From contig JAUKTV010000023.1 in NCBI GenBank assembly GCA_030549205.1, positions 1 through 64,000 of the forward strand: a DNA stretch of 64,000 nt, given 5' to 3'. The notes under the pieces are model-generated. The model was not told the DNA's origin. It saw only the letters and a program-made list of their open reading frames with translations, and ran no database searches. Numbering within the stretch: the stretch's first letter is position 1; every line of letters starts with the position of its first letter. The translations under genes and the position numbers were made by a program. Source of the stretch: Apiosordaria backusii (lineage: Eukaryota > Ascomycota > Sordariomycetes > Sordariales > Lasiosphaeriaceae). Shown piece after piece: positions 26,786 through 35,735 of this stretch.

Positions 26786-28373
26786 TTATTTCCTTAATAT
26801 ATATTATTAATTATAATAGCTTTATTAGATTAGAAAATAGAATAGATCGATTTTATAAAAGCATTTTTTAATAGCTATTTAAAAAAGAAAAATTATATAG
26901 CTATATTTAAAAGCTTTTATAAGTTCTATTAAAAAGCAAACTTAACTATTAAAGCAAAGCTATATAAGTAAGGCTTTAGGCTTAAAACTAACTAAATAAT
27001 TTGCCTTTTTAAGGCCTTATATAACTTAAAGTAAAGCTTTAGACTTTAGTAAGTTAAACTTACTAAGCTATTAAAAGAAAAGGGTTTTATAGTGCTAATT
27101 TCTAACTTTACTATCTTCTATAATCTTAAGGTTAGGATTTTTATAGTAATTTATATTAATAATTGTTTAATTACAGGCTTTAATAAGGCCTATATTTAAC
27201 GGCTTAAAAAAAACTTAAATAAGGTCTATTCAATAGAAAATAAAAGGCCGGCTTTCTTTTTTTTAAAGGTTTAAATAATAAAGGATAGGTATTGCTTCCT
27301 TTTATAGCTTAACTAAGCTTAATATATATAAGAAGCAATTAAGACCTTTAGTTTTAAAAATAGCTATAAAATACTAATTTCCTTATAGCTTAGAATAGTA
27401 ACTTAATATAAAGACCTTAAATTAAAAAAAAGCCCTATAAGTAAGTTAAATTATATACTATTTTAGTATATAGTAGGTACTATAATATATTTAATAATCT
27501 AAATAAGGCCTAATATTGCTTTTATAATATAGTAGCTTTTAAAAAGTATATAGTAACCTACTATAGTAAGCCTAAATACCGTTAAAAACCTTTTAAAGTA
27601 TTTAAATAGTATAGAGAATTTAGTAATTACTTATAGCTATAATACTATTAGATTTATTAAAAAGGAAGGTATTATAGTACCTATAGGCTTTGCGGATTTA
27701 GACTTTATAGAGGACTTAAAGGATTTAAAATTTACCTATAGCTTTATATTTAAAGTAGCCGAAGGCCCTATAAACTAAAAATTAAAGAAGGCCAGTACTA
27801 TAAGTCTCTTTACTTTAAAGGTTAAAACTAATATACTTATTAAGGCTATTTGTAAGGCTTTATAGATTAGAAGGGTTTATAAAGAGCTAAAGTATACTTT
27901 AATAGGCTTTACCTTTTTATATAGTAATAATATTAGCTTTATAACTATTGCCTATAACTTAGCCCTTTACAATTGTATTAAGTATATACTATTAAAATAC
28001 TATTAAGTTAAGAAGTAAATTAAGGTATTATAGGTTATTATTAACTATTTAAATATTAAATAAATACCGGTTAATAGGCTAATTAAACTATTAGCTAGTT
28101 AAAAATTTAAGACCTTTATAGGTCTTTTAAGTTTAAAGAATAGGCCTATAGAGGAAAAGTTAATAGAGAAATAGATTAGAAAACTACCTTCTTTATATTT
28201 AATTTTCCTTTATAATTTAGCTTATAAAAGTAATTACTTAATGCTTAAATATATAGACCTTAATACCTTATATACTTTGTATTTTAGTTTTTTAATTAAC
28301 TAATTAGTTTATTAGTTTTAACTTACTACAGTAGGCTTTAGATTTAAATCTAAGCCTACTACTTATTATAAGT
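26786..28373 (+). pseudogene. Outer copia pol ghost, 3' part (RT end, RNase H)
   Basis: The outer reverse transcriptase resumes here and matches the inner element from about 24,345 onward. The RNase H remnant FADLDFIEDLKDLKFTYS lies near 27,686-27,740. Here the first Asp is kept where the inner copy has Asn, so the two copies were mutated independently. It ends at the polypurine tract 28,374-28,383. Confidence 0.85.
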
Positions 28374-28383
28374 AAAGAAGGGG
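28374..28383 (+). other. Outer copia polypurine tract
   Basis: AAAGAAGGGG directly before the 3' LTR, matching AAAGGAGGGG of the inner copy apart from one transition. Confidence 0.75.
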
Positions 28384-29218
28384 TATTAAATTAAGTCCCT
28401 ATAAGGCTTAAGTTTATAGTAAGTAACTGCTATTATACTATATAGTAGAAGCTTAAGTTGGAAAGCCTACCTATTAGCTATTTGGTATTTATTTAGTACC
28501 TTACTTTACTATAAGGCTATTTAAAGGCCTATATTTTATTAACTAATAGGCTAAACTGCCTGTAATTTTATATTTAGGCTATTAAGGCCTACTATTGTAG
28601 GCAATATAAGTCGCCTAACCTTAACTTTACGTTAATCTATACTTTAGGTTAGGGGTGCTTGGTTTTACGGTTCTTTTTATATAACTGTAAGTCGATTTTT
28701 AAAGAGCTGTAAACTATACTAACTTAGCTATTTATAAGACCTGTAGTTAACTACTAGGCTAGTTAAATTGGTTAAGAATTGGTAGGCCTATAGTTAAGTA
28801 AATATATTATTACTATATTAAATTATAGGCATATAGGCCCTATAAGTTGAGAGCTATAGAGAGCTTGGTAAGTAGTTTATAGGGCTTAGTAAACCTTAGG
28901 GTTAACTAAGCTGTACTTTAGCTTATTTACCTACTGGGGTATATAAGGCACTGTATATTAGTCGGTAGGTATATAGTAAAGGTTAAGTACAAACCTTACT
29001 ATAGAGATTATTATAGTAGATTTATAGAAGGCTAGTACTATAATATAATTGTTTACCTACTATATTTCTATCCTATAGTACCTACAAGGTGCTGTATTCT
29101 AGTACCCCAGTACTGAGCTATAGGTATCACGTGTAAGACTTCCGCTGCACTGTAAGCTAGTGTGTGAGCACTAATTACAGGGCCCTTAGGCCTGTAATTG
29201 GCCATATCTATTCCAATA
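28384..29218 (+). repeat. Outer copia 3' LTR (835 bp)
   Basis: Starts TATTAAATTAAGTCCC, so the terminal TG has become TA. Ends TATTCCAATA. The last 130 bp are GC-rich and nearly identical to the inner 3' LTR end, although the outer 5' LTR is heavily mutated at the same positions. Confidence 0.88.
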
Positions 29219-29223
29219 ACTTT
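29219..29223. repeat. 5-bp target duplication of outer copia (right)
   Basis: ACTTT, identical to 13984-13988. Confidence 0.85.
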
Positions 29224-29959
29224 ATTACTTTAATTATAATACTTTATAATTATTAAATTTAAACTTTTTATTTTTTAAATTAAATAATTCTTTTTTAAAA
29301 GAAATCTTTATTTAAACTTTATATTTTATATTCTTAAATTTATAAAAGGCTTAATATATTTATTATTAAAGTATTTTATAAAGTTTTATAATTTAAATTT
29401 AATATCGATTTTTATTAAAACTTTTAATTACAATTTATTTATATAATAAAAAAAATTAAATCTATAATATTTAAAAGTTTTAGAAAATAAACTTTATTTA
29501 TATAGTAATTATAATTATTAATAAAGATAGTAATTAAAAAAATCCTTTTTTTTATATTTTACTTACTTTAAATTTAATAAAATTACCTATTTAATTAATG
29601 TTAAAGTAAAATATTATTTTTAACTTTTATAAAATTTATAATTTATAAACTTACAAACTTTTATTAAATTTAATTTAATATACTTTTTAATAAAATAAAT
29701 TTAAAACTAAATATAAATTTAAATTTTTATAAATCTTTAAAAAAACCTTATGAAAATACAATAAATTTTATTTTTATTTCAAAATCTTACTTTAGTAAAT
29801 AAACTTTTATATTAATCATTTAATAATTTATTTATAATATAATTTATAATAAATTTAAACTATTATTTATAAAAGATTTTAAATTTAAATTTATAAATTT
29901 ATAATTTAATTAAATATTTTTTAAACTTATAACTTATTATAATAAATATATTTAATTAT
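29224..29959. other. AT-rich spacer right of the copia nest
   Basis: AT-rich, no open frame. This was contiguous with the sequence left of 13,984 before the copia insertions. I see no identifiable element in it. Confidence 0.55.
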
Positions 29960-30446
29960 AACCTCTGTAGTGTAGTGGTATATATTTGAAGGCCTTTTAA
30001 ATTATTGCATTTAATTAAGAGGTTGTAAGTTTAAGTTTTACATAAGGTAAAAGAGCTGAATTTTCATTAGCCAATAGCTAAAGTAAAAAGTAAGGTAAGG
30101 CCTACTTACATTGTAACCTACAGACTAATAAGATAGCCTTACTACTTAATAAAGTACCTATTAAATATAAGTGCAATTACAAAGCTACAGCTATACCGAA
30201 ACCGGCCAAGGTAATGTTTTATTAAGCCTTATAAGGCTAAAAGCATTAAGATAGCTTAAAAGCCAAGTATAAGTAAGGATAAAGGGGTTTTAATCCAGTT
30301 AAACTTAAATAGACTAAATAAAATATATAGGTTTCCTCTTAAAATAAATAGTGGCCTTGCGGCTTATATATAGCGACCTCTTTAGTTAAGCATAGATAGG
30401 CTGATTCCCAATCTACTATAACGTTTAATAACGTTCAATATTATTA
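29960..30446 (+). mobile_element. tRNA-derived SINE, copy 2
   Basis: Inverted relative to copy 1 at 6,582-7,068 and aligned over its whole length with transition differences. The head reads AACCTCTGTAGTGTAGTGG (a degraded box A), followed by the anticodon-like stem and a GTAAG T-arm. The body ends with CCCAATCTACTATAACG and a TTAATAACG tail. No clear target duplication was found, so the right end is approximate. Confidence 0.7.
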
Positions 30447-30776
30447 AAAAAAAAATTTTTATTTATAAATTAATAGAATATAATATATTATTTACATAAT
30501 AAAGTAATAAAAGTATAGATAATTACCTTTTAAATAAAAGAAAGGAGTTTATTATACTTTTTATTATTTTTTTTTAATATAGTTGTTATTATATTAATAA
30601 ATATAAATTTATTATTAACTTTATAGTTTTATATTTATAAACTTTTAATATAATAAATTATATATTATTATTATATTAATATTATCTTTTAATTATTAAA
30701 TTATATAAAGCAAATCTGTATTTAAAATTATAAATAGTCGATTAAATTTTAATATAGTAAATAATATAAAAAAGGA
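30447..30776. repeat. R2-like internal fragment
   Basis: Matches the middle of R2, including the TATATATTATTATTATATTA tract and the part leading to repeated AATATAGTAAATAATAT words, but lacks both element ends. It runs into R2 copy 3 at 30,777 without a detectable duplication. Confidence 0.5.
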
Positions 30777-31527
30777 CTTAAGGTTCAGTAGTATATATAT
30801 AAGACGTAATATATAACTATTTACAATTAATATAATAGTATCTTTAGGATATTAAATATAATTAAAGGATTAATTACTTAATTTATTAAGCTATCTTATC
30901 CTTTATTATTACTTTTATAATTTCAATTAACCTTATTAACTATCCTTTTACTTTATCCTTTTTTTTTAAATACTTTTTTTTAATTATTATTGTTATTATT
31001 ATTGATCTATTATTTTAATTTAAAGTCTATTAAATTTTATCCGAATTAATAAGGTAGAATATATTATTTAAAAAATAAAGTATTAAAAGTATATATAGTT
31101 ACTTTTTAAGTAAAAAAAAAGAAGTTAATTTTACTTTTTATTATCTTTTTTTAATAAAGCTATTATTATATCGTTAAATTTAAATTTATTATTATTTAAT
31201 ATTGGAATTTTATATTTATAGGCTTTTCGTATAATAGATTATATATTATTATTATATTAATATTACTTTTTAATTATTAAATTATATAAAATAAACTTAT
31301 ATTTAATATTATAATTAATTAAGTTTTAATATAATAATAATATAAAACAAGAACGGTAAGGAAAAGTAATAAATAAAATCTTTTTTAATTTTATATAAAC
31401 ATTAATCTTTAATTTACAGTAATAAAGAAATTATTAATATAGTTATAAATAATTCGGTAATAAAAAAAGGTATTTAAAAGGTTTAACTATATTATTATTT
31501 TATAAAGGTATTATTAAACTTAATAAT

Positions 31528-31540
31528 AAAAGGTTTAACT
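31528..31540. repeat. Target-site duplication of R2 copy 4 (left)
   Basis: AAAAGGTTTAACT, repeated at 33,470-33,482. It could be up to 15 bp if the two bases to its left are counted. Confidence 0.75.
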
Positions 31541-33469
31541 CTTACAGTTCGATAGTATATATATAAAACGTAATATATAAATACTTACGATTAATATAAT
31601 AGTATTTTTAAGTTATTTAATATAATTAAAGGACGAACTATTTAATTTATTAGGCTGTTTTATCCTTTACTATTACCTTTATAATCTCGATTAACTTTAT
31701 TAACTATCCTTTTACTTTATCTTTCTTTTTAAATACTTTCTTTTAATTATTATCGTTATTATTATTAATTTACTACTTTAATGTAAAGTCTATTAAATCC
31801 TATTTAAATTAATAAAGTATAATATATTATTTAAAAAATAAAATATTAAAAGTATATATAATTACCTTTTAAAGAAAGGAAAGAAATTAATGTTACTTTT
31901 TACTATCCTTTTTTAATAAAACTATTATTATATTAATAAATTTAAACTTATTACTATTTAATATTAAAAATTTATATTTATAGGCTTTTAATATAGTAAA
32001 TTATATATTATTATTATATTAATATTCTTAAGGTTCGGTGGTATATACACAAGACATGACATACAGATACTTACAATTAATACAATAGTAGTATCTTTAG
32101 GTTATTTAGTGTAAGTATTTAACTGGCTACTTATTAGGCCGTCTTGTCCTTTACTATTACTCCTACAATAATAATTAACATCTCTAACTATACTTTTACC
32201 TTATCCTTTTATTCAAATACTTTATTCCAATTCCGTTTACCATTAATCTACTAGTCTACTTTAAAATCGATTAAATCCTATTTAAATCGACAGAGTTTAG
32301 TATATTGTTTAGAAAATAAAGTATCAAAAGTATATATAGTCAACTTTTAAATAAAGAAGAGGCTTTTATTTTACTTTTTACTATCTTTCTTTAATATAGT
32401 TATTATAATATCAGCAAATTTAAAGTAACTGCCATTATTTAACCTTAAGATCTTATATTTATAGACTTTTAGTATAGTAAATTATATACTACCATTATAT
32501 TAGTACCATCTCTTAATTATTAAGTTATATAGGATAGACCTATACTTAATACTATAAGTAGTCAATTAAATCTTAATATAGTAGGTAATGTAAGAGAGGA
32601 ATATAGTAAGTAATATAAAAAAGTAATATAGTAAATAATATAAAAGAGGAAGAAAAAGAGCAGTAGATAGGATCTTTTTTAACCTTATATAGGCACTAAT
32701 ATCTAGCCTTAGTATAAACCAGTAAAAGAGTTATCGGCACAGTTATAAGCAATTCGGTATAAAGGAGGTATTTAGAAGGTTTGGCTATAATATTATTATA
32801 TAAGCTTATTATTAAACTTAACAGTAGAAGGTTTAGCTATATAGTAAGTACATAATAAACATATAATAACTATATAACCATAACGGTAGTCCCAGACAGT
32901 TCAAATAGTACACCAGATCAACTATAAAAAAAACCAACGCCAGATATAGCATTGTAAAAGAATTTTTTTTAAAAAGCTCCACTTCTCAAAGAGACATTAT
33001 ATTAATATTATTTTTTAATTGTTGAGTTATATAAGATAAACCTATATTTAATATTATAATTAATTAAGTTTTAATGTAACAGGTAATATAGGAAAGTAAT
33101 ATAGTAAGTAATATAAAAGAAAAATATAGTAAATAATATAGGAAAGGAAAAAGAGTAAATAGGATCTTTTTCAACTTTATATAAATGCTAGTATTTAGCT
33201 TTAACGTAAGCCGATAAAGGAGTTATCGGTACAGTTATAAGTAATTTAATAATAAAGGAGGTATTTAAAAGGTTTAGCTATATTATTATTTTATAAGTTT
33301 ATTATTAAATTTACCCGTAAAAGGTTTAATTATATAATAAGTATATAACTATAATGGTAGCCTTAAATAGTTTAAATAGTATATTAAATTAATTATAAAG
33401 AGAATTAATGCCGGGTGTAGCGTTATAAAAGAAATTTTCTTTTGGAAGCTCTACTTTTTAAAGAGATAT
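31541..33469 (-). mobile_element. R2 element copy 4, middle of the nest
   Basis: Starts CTTACAGTTCGATAGT, a RIP-altered CTTAAGGTTCGGTGG, and ends AAAGAGATAT. It is interrupted at 32,027 by copy 5 and resumes at about 33,010. Its own length after removing copy 5 and one duplication is 946 bp, as expected for a complete element. The duplications lie inside copy 3. Confidence 0.72.
32027..32997 (-). mobile_element. R2 element copy 5, innermost of the nest (971 bp)
   Basis: Begins CTTAAGGTTCGGTGGTATAC-like sequence and ends AAAGAGACAT, flanked by TATATTAATATT at 32,015-32,026 and 32,998-33,009 (14 bp if the ambiguous AT is included). This is the least mutated R2 copy. On the minus strand, between about 32,470 and 32,120, the decayed frame seen in copy 1 recurs with YKYKIL, FADIIITILKKDSKK and KDKVKV. 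Confidence 0.78.
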
Positions 33470-33482
33470 AAAAGGTTTAACT
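33470..33482. repeat. Target-site duplication of R2 copy 4 (right)
   Basis: Exact repeat of AAAAGGTTTAACT at 31,528-31,540. Confidence 0.75.
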
Positions 33483-33621
33483 ATATAATAAGTATATAAT
33501 TATAATAGTAGCTTTAATTAATTTAATAGTATAATAAATTAACGATAAAAAAGTTTAATATTAAATATAGCGTTATAAAAGTACTTTTTTTTAAAAAAAA
33601 CTTTGCTTTTTAAAGAAATAT

Positions 33622-34357
33622 TGTATAATTTATAGTATAGTTTATAGTAATTAATAATAATTAAGGTTATAATATAGTTTATAATAATTTACAATAATTA
33701 AATTTATACAGTAATAAATATAAGTTTACTGGTTAATTAAGAATTAAATACTAAAGGTACTTTTATTTATAAGAGTTTTATTTATTTTAAAAAAAAAGAT
33801 AATTAAAGCTCTCCCTAATTCTTTTTTTCTTTTATATATATAAAATAGAAAGTCTCTTAACTTCTTTTCTTAAAGCCTTATAAGTAAGGTATTAATAAAA
33901 GGAAACTTTAGAGACTATAATTTATATAATTAAGTGGATTAAGAACTATTCCCTTCGGTTTAAGATCCTAAAAATCGAAGCTAAAGCATGATCTTACAAA
34001 CACTCTTATTCTTAACATCCTTATTCACATTATCTTCTGAACCAAACCCCTCCCTATACCATCAATTACTGTGAATAATATCTATATCCTTGTGGGTGTA
34101 GTTCTGAGCCCCGATCAGCAAGCCCCCGCTTAACCTCCATTCCATGCCCTTTTCTGCCTCAAATGGATATTATACCTTCTCGACATCCCCCCTCTTTTCT
34201 CACGGCACTTGATTCTCAAGATAATATCGTGAGCCATAGTCTTCTATAACATGCCTTGAGTCTCCAGACTCGAAGCGATGGCCGGTCTACCATATTAGCA
34301 GTCTCTTCAACCTGTTGATCCGATCCAAGACATCGCCTGCGCTTCATCACTTCGATA
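33622..34357. other. Boundary of AT-rich block; promoter region of the secreted-protein gene
   Basis: Base composition changes abruptly at roughly 33,950-34,000, from TpA-rich sequence to ordinary mixed sequence. The 350 bp before the next start codon would hold its promoter. No mobile-element end was found exactly at the boundary. Confidence 0.6.
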
Positions 34358-35203
34358 ATGACTTCTGCAAAACACATCAACATCTGGGCGGTCCTCGCTG
34401 CCACAGTCCAAGTAGCTGCTGGTATACCTCTTGCACCAGCTGCGGCAGACTGCAGCCGCGCCGTTTTGACCGAGGCAGCGGACGCCTATGTTGCAAGTCA
34501 GAAAGCCGGCAGCCTGGCTCCTCTTCAACAATTCGTGGCCAATGGCTGGGAGTATGAGGAAAACAACAAGCGTATCGATGCGTCAAAGTCAGTACTGACA
34601 AAGGCGCTGACCATTGACCATCGACGCACCATCTACGACCTCGTCGACTGCGCAACCTTCACCGAGCTCATCGCCGCCAACAACCCAGAGCCATATGTCA
34701 TTGGCACACAGATCCGCCACGGGGCTGATGGCCGAGTCACATTGATCGACAGCGTCGCCTCCACCACAGGATCGTGGCTCTTCAACGCACAAAACACGCT
34801 CAAGTACGCCCTTCAGGAGAAGTGGGACATTATCCCTGAGGGCAAGCGGGACAGCAGAGAGAAGATCAAGGCTGCGGGTGACGCCTACATGTCAATGTGG
34901 GATGATGCCAAAGCTTCGAGCCTCGTTCCTTGGGGAGCGCCGTGTGCCAGATTGGAAGGCGGCGCTTATACAGGCAGAGGTGACGAGGATACCTGCAGAC
35001 AGGGCATTCCGACAAACAGCAGCCAAGCGCCCAACACTCGCCGCCGCTATGTCATTGATGAGTCGATGGGGTCTGTCAATATTCTCTGTGTCTGGGAACA
35101 CATGATGAACGCAGCCGATAGTCACGAATTCCGCCTCGAGAACGGCAAGGTCCGATATATTCACACTATGACTGAGTGCGGTGGTCGAGTATGCCGGCTG
35201 TAG
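34358..35203 (+). CDS. Secreted DUF8021-like protein (281 aa)
   Basis: A single-exon gene. Residues 1 to about 22 form a signal peptide (hydrophobic AVLAATVQVAAG, cleavage near AAG-IP), so the product is probably secreted. The mature part has seven cysteines (32, 98, 196, 213, 244, 274, 279) and one N-glycosylation sequon at N220. The layout, with a tyrosine-rich GDAYMSMWDD-like central motif, a CARLEGG segment and a C-terminal C-x4-C pair, fits the fungal DUF8021 family of small secreted proteins of unknown function, which I recall from memory. It is the first gene after the RIP-mutated block and has normal codon use with no RIP-type stops. Position and secretion are compatible with an effector-like role, but that is only inference. 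Confidence 0.75.
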   Translation: MTSAKHINIWAVLAATVQVAAGIPLAPAAADCSRAVLTEAADAYVASQKAGSLAPLQQFVANGWEYEENNKRIDASKSVLTKALTIDHRRTIYDLVDCATFTELIAANNPEPYVIGTQIRHGADGRVTLIDSVASTTGSWLFNAQNTLKYALQEKWDIIPEGKRDSREKIKAAGDAYMSMWDDAKASSLVPWGAPCARLEGGAYTGRGDEDTCRQGIPTNSSQAPNTRRRYVIDESMGSVNILCVWEHMMNAADSHEFRLENGKVRYIHTMTECGGRVCRL

Positions 35204-35735
35204 GGCGCAAATGGCGGACAACTTCTCTTTTAAAGTCAAGCCTGGCTCATGAGCCTTGGCAAATGATTGACCAAGATGGTTTCTGGAAACAAAAAATAGG
35301 GAGCTATGTGTTCTCAAAGGAGATGATGGCTTTTGGCTGTGGAGGCGGCTAATCTCCCTGCCGAGAGGGGAAGCCCCTGACTATATACGAGACCACACGG
35401 CGCATTCATCATTTGATTAATATAGAGAGAGATGCAGGCTTCAATTATTCCGTCCAACTGCCACACAACGCCAAGCGGGACTTGTGAATACAGCTGCCGT
35501 ATATACCACATGTACCGCCTCTCATGTATTTGACTCCAAGGCCAGTAATCATAAAGCCAAGACCAAACCAAACATACAGATAGAATTTAACAATGACCAA
35601 AGTAACCCTTCTCGACACGCAATGAAAACTGACCCCCCATGGGTAGCTTCAAAATCTGAATCCGTCCAAAGCCAATAAATGCTTGAACCTCCTAACCCGG
35701 GATGCTGGCGGCGAGAAAAAGACCGTGTCTAAACC
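35204..35735. other. Convergent intergenic region
   Basis: 3' ends of the secreted-protein gene (+) and TOR (-) face each other across about 530 bp. No gene or repeat is seen. Confidence 0.7.

Larger units (their letters stand above)
13989..29218 (+). mobile_element. Outer Ty1/copia LTR retrotransposon, split by a nested copy
   Basis: A complete but RIP-inactivated element of about 7.6 kb once the 7,607-bp inner element and its 5-bp duplication are removed. It has 835-bp LTRs at both ends, a primer site right after the 5' LTR and a polypurine tract (AAAGAAGGGG) right before the 3' LTR. Decayed pol lies between them in the order integrase, reverse transcriptase, RNase H, which is diagnostic of Ty1/copia. 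The reverse transcriptase region breaks off at 19,173 and resumes at 26,781. Flanking ACTTT duplications show the outer ends are the original insertion ends. Confidence 0.9.
30777..33621 (-). mobile_element. R2 element copy 3, outermost of a three-deep nest
   Basis: Begins on the plus strand with CTTAAGGTTCAGTAG and ends near 33,621 with a degraded GAGAGATAT-type end. Removing the inserted copy 4 and its duplication (31,541-33,482) leaves about 903 bp, close to the 937-971 bp of other copies. No target duplication was found for this outermost copy, perhaps because the flanks decayed or were deleted. Confidence 0.6.

Noticed and set aside
1..33950. Mitochondrial DNA insertion or contamination explaining the AT-richness
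   Set aside because: No mitochondrial genes, rRNA or tRNA set is seen. Repeats differ by C/T and G/A transitions, and nested nuclear retrotransposons are present, so RIP explains it.
1..33950. Centromere core
   Set aside because: RIP-mutated retroelements are typical of fungal centromeres, but nothing in sequence alone (no chromatin data, only 34 kb) distinguishes a centromere from other heterochromatin. Not claimed.
1..33950. Starship or other large cargo-carrying element
   Set aside because: No captain-type tyrosine recombinase frame (no open frame of 60 codons) and no cargo genes. The GC-rich genes are ordinary housekeeping genes.
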